Assembly (NCBI GenBank): GCA_964410915.1
Contig: CAYPIU010000009.1
Coordinates: forward strand, 1 to 52,701
Direction: 5' to 3'
DNA length: 52,701 bases
From: CAZFJG01 sp964410915
GTDB lineage: Bacteria; Synergistota; Synergistia; Synergistales; JAFGMB01
The notes beneath the pieces were generated by a model, which searched no databases, was not told where the DNA came from, and saw only the letters and a list, made by a program, of their open reading frames with translations. The stretch's first letter is position 1; every line of letters starts with the position of its first letter. The translations under genes and the position numbers were made by a program. Below are positions 40,467 through 49,829 of the stretch, one piece after another.

Positions 40467-41474
40467 ATGAAAATACTTGTTACCGGTGCTGCCGGTTTTA
40501 TAGGATACCATGTATCAGAAAAATTGCTTCAGGATGGTTATGAAGTTACTGGTATTGACGATCTCAATGATTATTACGATATTAAACTCAAGGAAGACCG
40601 AAGGGGGCTCCTTGAAAACTACCCGGGGTTCAAGTTTTATAAAACTGATATTTCCGAAACTGAAGAATTAATGGAACTTTTCTCCAGGGTCCAGCCTCAA
40701 CGGGTCATTTCCCTTGCAGCCCAGGCTGGGGTAAGGTATTCAATAACCAACCCCCATGCTTATGGAGCAAGTAATCTCCAGGGTTTTCTCAATATTCTGG
40801 AAGGATGTCGTCAAAATGGTGTTGAGCATCTTGTGTATGCTTCATCCAGTTCAGTTTATGGTGCCAATACCTCAAAACCTTTCAAAGTATCGGACAATGT
40901 GGATCATCCAGTCAGCCTGTACGCTGCCACCAAAAAAGCTAATGAACTCATGGCCCATTCCTACAGTCACCTTTACGGACTTCCATGTACCGGGCTCAGG
41001 TTTTTCACAGTTTACGGTCCCTGGGGCAGACCCGATATGGCATATTTCCTTTTCACAAAAGCCATCTTTGAAGGTCTTCCCATAAAGGTTTTCAACAACG
41101 GCCAGATGAAAAGGGATTTCACCTGGATCGGTGATATTGTGGAGGGAATTGTAGCTTCTATGAACAGGATACCTTCACCTGATCCGGAGTGGAACGGAAA
41201 ATCTCCAGATCCTGGAACAAGCTATGTTCCATGGAGAGTCTATAACATCGGTAACAACAAACCAGTGAAACTAATGGATTTCATTCACACTCTTGAAAAG
41301 CTCATCGGAAAACAGGCGGAAAAAGAATATCTTCCCATGCAACCCGGGGATGTCCCCGAGACCTTTGCTGATATTGATGACCTGATCATGGAATTGGGTT
41401 ACCGCCCGGATACACCCCTTGAGGAAGGGCTCCGGCAGTTCGTAGCCTGGTATCGCGACTATTACAAGGTTTAA
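40467..41474 (+). CDS. NAD-dependent sugar epimerase, UDP-glucuronate 4-epimerase-like
   Basis: A 335-residue extended short-chain dehydrogenase. It opens with ILVTGAAGFIGYHVSEKLLQDGYEV (NAD site) and DDLNDYYDIKLKEDR, which is typical of UDP-glucuronate 4-epimerases; the catalytic set is YASSSSVYGAN and SLYAATKKANE (YxxxK), then RFFTVYGPWGRPDMA. It would convert UDP-glucuronate made by the divergent ugd product into UDP-galacturonate. ATG at 40467 has GGGAGG 7 nt upstream. Epimerase specificity rests on motif similarity and the neighbour. Confidence 0.88.
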   Translation: MKILVTGAAGFIGYHVSEKLLQDGYEVTGIDDLNDYYDIKLKEDRRGLLENYPGFKFYKTDISETEELMELFSRVQPQRVISLAAQAGVRYSITNPHAYGASNLQGFLNILEGCRQNGVEHLVYASSSSVYGANTSKPFKVSDNVDHPVSLYAATKKANELMAHSYSHLYGLPCTGLRFFTVYGPWGRPDMAYFLFTKAIFEGLPIKVFNNGQMKRDFTWIGDIVEGIVASMNRIPSPDPEWNGKSPDPGTSYVPWRVYNIGNNKPVKLMDFIHTLEKLIGKQAEKEYLPMQPGDVPETFADIDDLIMELGYRPDTPLEEGLRQFVAWYRDYYKV

Positions 41475-41615
41475 GAAAAGTGTTCCCGGCAAAGCAGAAG
41501 CCAGCCATCGTTCTATTTTGGATTTTGGATTGCCGATTTTGGATTAACCCTCCCGTTATATATCAGTATTGCAGGATGCGCTTCAGTGTGCCAGTCGTAC
41601 CCATTCTAGTTTTTC

Positions 41616-41639
41616 GGTGCGCTAAAGCGCACCCTACGA
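41616..41639 (+). repeat. REP-like hairpin, intact
   Basis: GGTGCGC (41616-41622), TAAA loop, GCGCACC (41627-41633), tail CTACGA (41634-41639). Confidence 0.85.
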
Positions 41640-41687
41640 TTATGGAAAAAACATGGGACATGCAGGAAAAAAGACTTTCTTTTTCGG

Positions 41688-41711
41688 AGTGATAAGTAGA
41701 CGAACAGAAAA
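41688..41711 (+). repeat. 24-bp repeat, right copy
   Basis: AGTGATAAGTAGACGAACAG plus AAAA; inverted partner of 38770-38793 with one mismatch. Confidence 0.75.
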
Positions 41712-41794
41712 TATCATCGAGTTTTCCTGAAAGATTATTATTGCCTGAATGAGCAAAAGTCTTTAACTTTTGATAGTATGTCACAGTGCAGTTT

Positions 41795-41818
41795 GATGGG
41801 CTAAAGCCCATCCTACGA
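41795..41818 (+). repeat. REP-like hairpin, intact, with altered stem
   Basis: GATGGGC (41795-41801), TAAA loop, GCCCATC (41806-41812), tail CTACGA (41813-41818). Compared with the copy at 41616 two stem pairs differ and both are compensated. Confidence 0.85.
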
Positions 41819-41981
41819 CTGCGGTTAATAATAGTTTAAGGCTATGAATTCCATGTTGCGTGAAAAATAGACCCGCATTTTTCTCGTGTTCCTGGGCTTC
41901 CTCATATGCACTATTCAGGTCTTCCTCCGTGTCCTCTGTGGTGAAGCGATTTTGGATTTCCGACCGAACTTTTTCTTTATA

Positions 41982-44900
41982 TTATTTCAGGAGTAGAAAC
42001 AACGGAATTAACAGTAATATTGAAAACTCGGACAAAAACCCCAGGGAACAGCTGTATCCATCGTGATATGATCTGTCAGAAACTTCATTGACCGGTTTTT
42101 TAACGATCACCAGGGGATCCTTGAAATGTCCATCCCTTTCCCCGTCTAAAAGAAAGAAATACCTGTCATCACTTGTAACCCTTGCTTGTACAGTCATATC
42201 TCTGTTTGTAGACGCCTCATCCGCCACAAGGAGATGTACCCCGGCGTAATAACTCACCTGATCCTCACTTACTGTAAAGAAAGATTTTGCAACATCCTCA
42301 GGATATTTCTCCCATGCTTCCTCAAGAAGATCAAATACATCCGGACTTAAAACTTTTATGATGCCCACATAGTCAAGAAATGATGATGCAAGTCCTTTAT
42401 CAGATGAACTCTCTTCAATGAGACTGCAATATCTAACACCAAGCGCATTTTTTGATATTTCCATCTCGATTTCCAGGGGCATAAGACCAATCCCTGGATT
42501 TTCTGAGTTAAAAATAATGTCAAAGGACACTCCATGAATAAACATTTCTTCTGCTACTCTATTTTGAAGAACAGGATTTACGTCTCCAGAATTGATCCCT
42601 TTTATTGCTACAGCCTGGATATTACTTTCCGGGATCATGTCAAAGCTTTCTGATGTTATACCTGCTGGAAGATCAAGGCTCTCAACTGTATTCTTCAAAA
42701 TATGATCATGTGAAATTACTGTAAATTCACTGATCCCGGCTCTCTCCTTCATATTCTGGTCCATTTTGAATGAGACAGAGATATTATGTCCCTCTTTGAC
42801 ATTCTTCAATTCAATAGTCTTACTCAAAAGGACAGATGATCCATCCAACCTGATACTATCGATCTCATAACCAATATCAGGATCGATAGTCAATAGAACA
42901 TCCTCGCCCCAGTTTACCCGTTCTGGACCAATGATATTACCATGATCTCCGTAGTTCAGATCAAGAGGAAAGCTCTTTACCTGGAAAACCGCATTTATCT
43001 CCACAGGTTTATCCATGATCATGTCAACTTTTTCTGTTATTCCTTCCAGGTCACCCAGCCAGCAGCAGAAATCGGTGCTGGCCTTTTCAATGGCTTCCAG
43101 TTGAATCCTGCTCCCATGAGGATAACATCCAAGATCTGGAGAGATTTCAACAACTCCATCACCTGTTACCGAGATGTTAATACTGTGCTCATCCAGCACA
43201 AAACCTGCACTTATACAGTGATCATCACTGACATGGTCCAAAACAACAGTATTTTGATCTCTGTCAAAGGACGCAGGTTGACCATCAATGAAGAAACTTT
43301 CCTGGTGATAGTTCGGTTCCGGGATAATTTCAAAAAGGGCATTTTCTCCCCAGGTAACATCCATGGAGCAGGGATCTATAATACCGTGACCAATTCCAAG
43401 AGCCGTAATTGTAAAGTGGTCTATATCGAAACCAGCCTGAAGGAAATGATCATAACTTACATTATCAAGATTGAAGATATGCTCCCTCTCCCCTGCTGCT
43501 TCAGTAATTACTTCATTATCCAGAGAAATAACTGATATATGGTGGTTTTCATCCGACCTTATATCAAGTGAAAGTGCGCTCCCGAATGGAAGGACCATAT
43601 CCCTGCTGCATATTTCACGGTCTCCTGAAAATATCCTTCCATGTTCTCCAACGTCAAGGTTGATCACATATTCAAGAGGTCTGTTCAAGGTTGCAAGTTT
43701 TGCTATGAAGTGACCATCCTTCTGACCATCCAGGATGAAAAACCAGTTACGTTCCTTTGCTTTTACAGTCTGAACTGCAAATTCAGGATCTTCATATCCG
43801 CTGTCTGCCAGGATCAGGTTCATTTTTACATAATAATTCTGATCATCCGAGGAAATTTCAAAAAATCTTTCAGCTTCTGCTGGACTGTTTTGATCCAGTG
43901 CCTCCCCGAAAAGATCAAATAAGTCTGGTTCCTGAAAAAAGATCAGGGAAATATAGCGGTGGAAGACATGTCCCAGCAGATCTTCAACGCAATCTCTTGC
44001 AATGACTGCTTCATGATCTGCTCCCGCAAGATCTTTGGAAACCTCCATGGTAAGTACTATTGGAAGAACTGCTGTATATTGATCCATGGAAAAGGCAATG
44101 TCCAGAGAAACACCCTGAAAATAGTCGCCTTTTCCTTCAAGATTTTGCAAAATCATTTCGACATCCCCTTGATCAAGACGATCCATTGCTATAACACCCA
44201 GACCCGTGGAATCTATATTGAAAATATCTTCCCAGGCCATTCCGGATGGAAGATCAACACTTTCCGAATAATTGGGGATCTCATCCTCAGAAATCACCTG
44301 AAATTCTTCAAGACCAGCATTCTCCTGCATATTAGAGTTGATCCTGAAATATGCTGATAAAACGTGTGACCCTGTAACATTTACCAGGGTAAGATCTTTT
44401 AATGCTCCCTGAGATATGCCGTCAAGTTTTACATCTTCTACCTCATAGCCACTGTTGGGAACTATAGTAAAGATATTATCAGATCCCCAGTCTACAGTTG
44501 TATCTCCTGTAATTGTTCCGTGTCCATCCGGGAGAAGGCTTATATCAAAAGTTTTTAGATGGTATATGGCAGTGATTTTTTTGGGCCCATCCATATTCAG
44601 ATTAACGGGATTCACTGTTCCAGAAAGATCCCCATCCCATGAATAAAAATCCATACTTTCTGCAGCAACAGCCTGTAATTTCACCTCTGTACCATGGGAA
44701 TATAATTCCCGGTCTGGTGATACCTGTATCTCTCCATCGCCGATCATTGAAATATCAAGGCTGTATTCATCAATGGCAAAGTCAGCTTCAATGGTATGAT
44801 CTGCGGAAACATTACTGAAAAGGTAACTTCTATTATCCTCTTCCCAGTTAATGGACTCACCATCCACAGAGACCTTTTCCACGTGGTAATGTTCCTGGGG

Positions 44901-47512
44901 ATCCAGAGAAAATTGGACCGATCCTCCCCATTTAACATCCGATGACTCAGGAAAGACATTGCCATTCTCATTGCTATATGCATTGATAGTGAAATGGTCT
45001 ATCTGAAAATCTGCCTGAAGGGTATGACCATTTTCCTTAACTTCCCGGAAGACCACATCCATGGAGGTGGTCTCTTCAGGTGTAGTAATTTCCGCACCAT
45101 TCTTTATGATATTACCCAGATGGTAATGTGGGTCGCCCTGAATATGTAAAACCGCATCCTGTCCATAGGGAATATCCTGGATTATTCCAGTGATATTGCC
45201 ATTAGGTGCTGCAGAAACTTCAATATCAAAGGTTTTAAGGTCAAAACCAGCACTTACAGAATGAGGACCGTCCATTACTATATCAGTAGAGAGGGCAACT
45301 CCGGATGCATCACCTCCCCAACCGATAAAATCACAGCTCATTACAGGATCTGCAATGAGAGTCACAAGAGTATCAGAATTAAAGGAATCTCCATCAGGGT
45401 CAGTGACCACAATACCTTTACCATTGCCCGTATAATTCAGCTCAAGGCTGCAGTCATTGTCCTGGATGGTAAAAGTTTTTGAGCTTGAGCTGGACACTGA
45501 AGCATTACAGGGATTTGTGAGTTTTAGTGAAAAAGTCTCATTATTTTCCACGTTCCGGTCGTTGACTATCTGCAGGATAATGGTCTTTTCTGTTTCTCCC
45601 GGATCCCAGGTCAACTTTCCTGAAGATGTAACATAATCCTCAACCGGGAGTGCACTTCCCGATGCAGTAGCATAATCTACAGAAACGGTCCTGGAAGAGC
45701 CATTATCCAAAAAAAGTTTTATATTAAAATTCCCCTGATCTTCTGTTACAAGGTTATCAGCGGAAATGGAGATCTCAGGTATAAGTTCAAATTCTGCAAT
45801 AACTGACTTGTCAGAATTCATGGAGATCATGGTGGAAGAGGAATTACCCGCAGCATCTCCTCCCCAGCCTGAAAAGAACGAGTCAGTAGCTGGACAGGCA
45901 TGAATTTCAACTTCCGATCCATAGGGATAACTGCCACCGGTTGGATCCACTGAACCATTACCTGTTCCCAGAATCGAAATGATAAGATCATGTTGATCCA
46001 GTGCAAAATCCACGCTGATGGAGTGTTCTGATATGACATCTGAAAAGGTGTAGCTTAAAGAAGAAATATCCCCCTCAAGGTCTACGGGAGCTGAATCTAC
46101 AAGTACCTGATCAATATGATAATGTTCCTCTGCTGTAATGGTAAAAGTCTGATCTTCACCATGGAGCACTTCCGCTTCTCCATTGGGAGAAATGGTCCCG
46201 CCAGCATCTGAACCTGAGGTAATGTTATGTTTTACTACTTCATAGGCACCTATATCAAAACTCCCTCCCAGGGGCCATGGACGGGGATATCCTCTCTGGT
46301 CAGTGGAAAGGTTTTCCAGAGAGACACCTGCATCTATTGCTATGCTCTCTTCTCCAAGGGCACATGTGGGAGTGGGACCACCATTGTCCTGAAGGGGACC
46401 GAGGTGAAGGTCCTGTGAAGTAATATCATCAATGTAAAGCCCAGACACTTCATCTCCAAGAATACTATTACTCCGTATGATACAGTTGTTTAAAGAGGAT
46501 GTACTATTCGAGTTATAGATTTCTTTTCCGCATTCATCCCAGAAAAGACAATTGGTTATTTCGGTGTTCGAGCTGGAAAGATTGTAAAAACTGCTTCCAT
46601 CTATTGAAGCGGTATTGTTGAAATACGTACAATTGAGGTAGCTCCCGCTGGAGGTAACATTCTTGACAGCACCTCCGTATTTGGCTGAATTAGAGGTAAA
46701 AGTACAATTCTGTATGCAGGGACTGGAATTCCAGCTGTTAAAAAGTGCTCCACCGTGGGTTGCCTGGTTTGACTGAAAAGAACACCCCTCAATAGCAAGG
46801 TCTGACTGCTCATTATGGATGGCACCACCAGAACCACTTGAGCTACAATTATTCATCTGAAAAAAACAGTTCTTAATCAATGCCTGGGCTTTGTAGTTAT
46901 AGATCCCCCCTCCACTTGAGGCCAGGTTGGATATGATTTTACAGTTTGTAATTCTGAAATTATCAGAAGAGTTATAAACAGCTCCCCCCTTATCATTATG
47001 GTAGCCATTTATCAGGGAAATACCGGAAATATCTACAGATGAAAGACCCGTGATCTTAAAGATCCTTGAGTTGTTATTGCCACTAACCATCAGCAGATCC
47101 GCTCCAGGACCTTTGATCTGAATGTCGTTGGAAATTTTGATCTGNNNNNNNNNNNNNNNNNNNNNNNNNNNNNNNNNNNNNNNNNNNNNNNNNNNNNNNN
47201 NNNNNNNNNNNNNNNNNNNNNNNNNNNNNNNNNNNNNNNNNNNNTCAGCAGATCCGCTCCAGGACCTTTGATCTGAATGTCGTTGGAAATTTTGATCTGT
47301 CCACTTGTCAATACTATGGTGCCATTGACGTCACATTCGATCACGTCACCCGGGGATGCAGAGAGAACGCTCCGGCGAAGGGATCCTGCTCCTGAATCAT
47401 TAAGATTTGTTACACTTAAGGTTTTACAACTTGAAAGGGAAGGGTATAAAAGGAAGATCATAAAAAGGGCAAAGGACATGACAAGAACTTTGCTAAAACG
47501 TTGATGCAGCAT
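41982..47512 (-). CDS. Giant secreted surface protein: beta-helix, Calx-beta, InlB-type repeats, Synergist-CTERM-like tail
   Basis: One gene, cut only by an artificial gap (47145-47244); joined across the duplicated 55 bp it encodes 1,791 residues. Order: signal peptide (1-29), right-handed beta-helix with repeated GGxxYN/GGAIHN/GGALFN turns (~40-310), a choice-of-anchor-Q-like end (DNGGPTPTCAL...IDAG...DIGAYE, ~312-370), InlB B-type repeats, a Calx-beta domain (~522-639), more InlB-type repeats, a ~210-residue module (~1016-1229), InlB-type repeats, a second copy of that module (~1537-1757), and a tail DGYSCSLGF plus hydrophobic helix ending LLLK. The tail resembles the Synergist-CTERM sorting signal. 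Probable adhesin. ATG at 47512 ends a good ribosome site (GAGGAGATGAACC). Confidence 0.85.
47145..47244. other. Assembly gap (100 N), artificial
   Basis: The 55 bases before the gap (47090-47144) are identical to the 55 after it (47245-47299). The contigs overlap by a k-mer length, so no sequence is missing. Confidence 0.93.
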
Positions 47513-47630
47513 TTAAGGTTCATCTCCTCAATGACGTAAGTATGAAAATGATATAAAAATAGAATTTAATTTTTTTAATATTGTTTTATCATACCACTAA
47601 TCGAGAATTACAACTTAAAAGAACGTTACC

Positions 47631-47675
47631 AAAACAGAACAAAACCGGGAAGTTCTCCCGGTTTTGTTCTGTTTT
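47631..47675. terminator. Terminator after the glycine-betaine-type binding protein gene
   Basis: AAAACAGAACAAAACCGGGA (47631-47650) is mirrored by TCTCCCGG plus TTTTGTTCTGTTTT (to 47675). On the minus strand a T-rich tract follows the CCGGG stem, 1-2 nt after the stop codon. Confidence 0.82.
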
Positions 47676-47676
47676 G

Positions 47677-48693
47677 CTATTTTACATTGTTCAGTGCTGA
47701 TTCGACCTTGTCTCCAATGTCACTATCCATCCAGGACCTCCATTGATCTACATTATTTTTCATAAACCACATGGCTGTTTCTTCTACACCGGCATCATTT
47801 TTTTTCATATATGCCAGAAATTCGTTATTCTGTTCCATGGTGGTCTCATATCTTTTCAGAACCTCGACCAGTTCGGGATGATCTGCTGCCCATTCAGCAT
47901 TTGCGCCTATTCGGATCTTTCTTGGAGGCCATCCGCATCCATAATCCTTACCTTCCCCCCACCTTGAAGGATCGTGTTCAGGTTCTTCAAGAAGTACCAT
48001 ATTTAATGAACCCATAAGCCAGGTAGGTTCCCAGTAATACGCCAATATTGGTTTGCCCTTTTTATAAGCTGAAAGAATGGCTGTAGAAAGAGCCGTATCC
48101 GAACCAGGAGAAAATATTTCATAAGTATCATCCAAACCATATGTTTTCAGCTTGGTTATATTTATTGAACTGCTGGACCAACCTGTTGGTCCATTGTAAA
48201 GTCTGCCTTTTTTGGGATTTTCCCTGTCAATGAAGATTTCCCAGTACCTGGGTAGATCAAGGACAGACCTGAGATCTGGTGCAAGAGGCTCTATTCCCCT
48301 CTCTTCATCACCTTGTATGACATAAGCAGGAACATACCATCCACCGAAAGCTTTGGGGAAATTATCCCCAAGATCGAGAACCTTTCCTTCTGATATGGCT
48401 TTTTCCCACCATTCTTTATATGACATGATCCACAACTCCATAGCCACATCAATGTCACCCCTCTCAAGGCCAAGAGTTCCAGGTGCAGACTGGGCAAAGA
48501 TAAAATCCGTATCATAACCAAATCCATGTTTGAAGATAAATGCAGCGATACGGTTATGGATCTGGACACTGTCCCAGCTGAAATCTACCATGGTGATCTT
48601 TTCCGCCGATAGTCCTACACTGGAGCTCAACATTATGCAACATAGAACTGCTATTACAATTACTGTCCTTCTTATTCTCATTATCCTTTTCAT
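47677..48693 (-). CDS. Glycine betaine/quaternary-amine ABC binding protein (OpuAC/ProX type)
   Basis: A 338-residue periplasmic binding protein of PF04069 type, for compatible solutes such as glycine betaine, carnitine or choline. Residues 1-30 are a signal peptide (basic MKRIMRIRR, hydrophobic core, cleavage near LSA-EK). Family features: MVDFSWDSVQIHNRIAAFI, the Trp/Tyr-rich ligand pocket (MELWIMSYKEWWEKA, GGWYVPAYV, LAYYWEPTWLMG) and GCGWPPRKIRIGAN. ATG at 48693 has AAGGAGG 8 nt upstream. No permease or ATPase gene is near, so it is an orphan that must dock on a transporter encoded elsewhere. Confidence 0.88.
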   Translation of the reverse strand: MKRIMRIRRTVIVIAVLCCIMLSSSVGLSAEKITMVDFSWDSVQIHNRIAAFIFKHGFGYDTDFIFAQSAPGTLGLERGDIDVAMELWIMSYKEWWEKAISEGKVLDLGDNFPKAFGGWYVPAYVIQGDEERGIEPLAPDLRSVLDLPRYWEIFIDRENPKKGRLYNGPTGWSSSSINITKLKTYGLDDTYEIFSPGSDTALSTAILSAYKKGKPILAYYWEPTWLMGSLNMVLLEEPEHDPSRWGEGKDYGCGWPPRKIRIGANAEWAADHPELVEVLKRYETTMEQNNEFLAYMKKNDAGVEETAMWFMKNNVDQWRSWMDSDIGDKVESALNNVK

Positions 48694-49127
48694 ATGTCGT
48701 CCTCCTTAACAGATTTTCTATTGCTCTCTATACAAATGATCTTTCAGTATCCGCATCTCCATGAGATAGAATGAGCCCTGGACAATGGGCTGAGACTCCA
48801 TACTTTACCTGCTTTGATTTGCTCATTGCAGAATAAGGGAAACGGGTTCCGGCAGATCTTTGTACCTGGATTCAGGGCTTGTCCTGCTACTGAATGATAT
48901 GTAGTCGGGATGTCCTCCTGTTGCTGATATCCCGTAGCCGGGAAGGAGAACGGATCTATTTTACCATATGGGGATAAGATATGATCTTACCCGAAAAATG
49001 AAGGATAAACTGCCTGAAGAGATGAGCCTCAGATATACCGGAACGAACATTGAAACCCATTATCCAGGTGTCAGAAGCAAGACAGGAACATTTAACCGTA
49101 ACAGGAAAGCAATGGAAAAAATAAGGC
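48694..49127. other. Intergenic region, no gene recognised
   Basis: Leader and promoter region of the binding-protein gene plus 3' flank of the epimerase gene. Short reading frames of 27-58 codons occur on both strands but none has a placed ribosome site. A 6-bp CGGGAT/ATCCCG inverted pair lies near 48907-48935. No riboswitch recognised. Confidence 0.4.
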
Positions 49128-49664
49128 CTAAGAAAGATGGTTAACATACCAGTTCAGGGATTCTTCCAGACCTTTCTCCAGATCATGTGTAGGCTCATAG
49201 CCCAGTAATCTACCGGCTTTACCTATATCTGCAGAGGAATGTTTTATATCACCGAATCTGGCGTCATTAAAAATGGGACCACTGCCGTTTATCTCCGGAT
49301 ATATCTCGGCAAGTCTATTTTTTACTATCCTGTAGAGATCATTGATACTGGTTGATCTGCCTGAAGCAATATTGAAAACCTTCCCGAAAACTTCAGGATC
49401 CTGACTGCAAGCAGCAAGGATATTGGCCTGGATCACGTTCTCCACATGACAGAAATCTCTTGTCTGCTCACCATCGCCATAGATAACTGGTGTCTGACCT
49501 GAGAGAAGTGAGGATATCCATTTGGGGATCACTGCTGCATAGGCTCCTTTTGGATCCTGACGCGGACCAAACACATTAAAATACCTCAAACCTACTGTCC
49601 TGAATCCGTAGACCCTGTGTGAAAGTGCAGCATACTGCTCATTTATAAGTTTTGTAAGACCATA
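49128..49664 (-). CDS. NAD-dependent sugar epimerase, C-terminal part (5' end lost in gap)
   Basis: The readable frame gives 178 residues from the catalytic YGLTK (YxxxK; the Tyr is the first codon beside the gap) through GLRYFNVFGPRQDPKGAYAAVIPKWI, YGDGEQTRDFCHVENVIQANILA and FNIASGRSTSINDLY to the end. These match WbpP/GalE-like UDP-N-acetylhexosamine 4-epimerases. The Rossmann NAD-binding half is missing because of the assembly gap, not mutation. It adds a third sugar-nucleotide enzyme to ugd and the epimerase at 40467. An internal ATG at 49589 is not the true start. Confidence 0.88.
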   Translation of the reverse strand, partial: YGLTKLINEQYAALSHRVYGFRTVGLRYFNVFGPRQDPKGAYAAVIPKWISSLLSGQTPVIYGDGEQTRDFCHVENVIQANILAACSQDPEVFGKVFNIASGRSTSINDLYRIVKNRLAEIYPEINGSGPIFNDARFGDIKHSSADIGKAGRLLGYEPTHDLEKGLEESLNWYVNHLS

Positions 49665-49764
49665 NNNNNNNNNNNNNNNNNNNNNNNNNNNNNNNNNNNN
49701 NNNNNNNNNNNNNNNNNNNNNNNNNNNNNNNNNNNNNNNNNNNNNNNNNNNNNNNNNNNNNNNN
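49665..49764. other. Assembly gap (100 N), real missing sequence
   Basis: Unlike the first gap, the two edges share no visible overlap; the 5' half of the epimerase gene (about 400-450 bp expected) is absent, so true missing sequence is likely and its length is unknown. Confidence 0.8.
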
Positions 49765-49829
49765 AACTCCGCATGTACTAAGGAACCTCTAAAGTAAGCT
49801 CTGGTTATTGATCTTGACCCGTAATTTAT

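Larger units (their letters stand above)
41475..41981. other. Intergenic region rich in short repeats, no gene
   Basis: From left to right: tandem ATTTTGG-type motifs (41514-41545), a degenerate REP-like copy (41571-41592), intact REP-like hairpins at 41616-41639 and 41795-41818, the right copy of the 24-bp repeat (41688-41711), a CCTCCGTGTCCTCTGTGG block (41924-41941) and another ATTTTGGATT. No reading frame with a ribosome site is seen. Confidence 0.6.

Noticed and set aside
47090..47299. 55-bp direct repeat as a biological repeat
   Set aside because: It exactly flanks a 100-N gap and merging the copies restores the gene, so it is an assembly artefact.
48728..48826. 32-codon minus-strand frame with SHGDADTERSF, which resembles a hAT transposase C-terminal motif
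   Set aside because: Too short, no ribosome site, lies in a gene leader, and hAT elements are not expected in bacteria; probably chance.
48968..49144. 58-codon plus-strand frame rich in Lys/Arg (MGIRYDLTRKMKDKL start)
   Set aside because: Protein-like composition but no ribosome site at 5-12 nt, and its end overlaps the epimerase gene. Kept only as a note.
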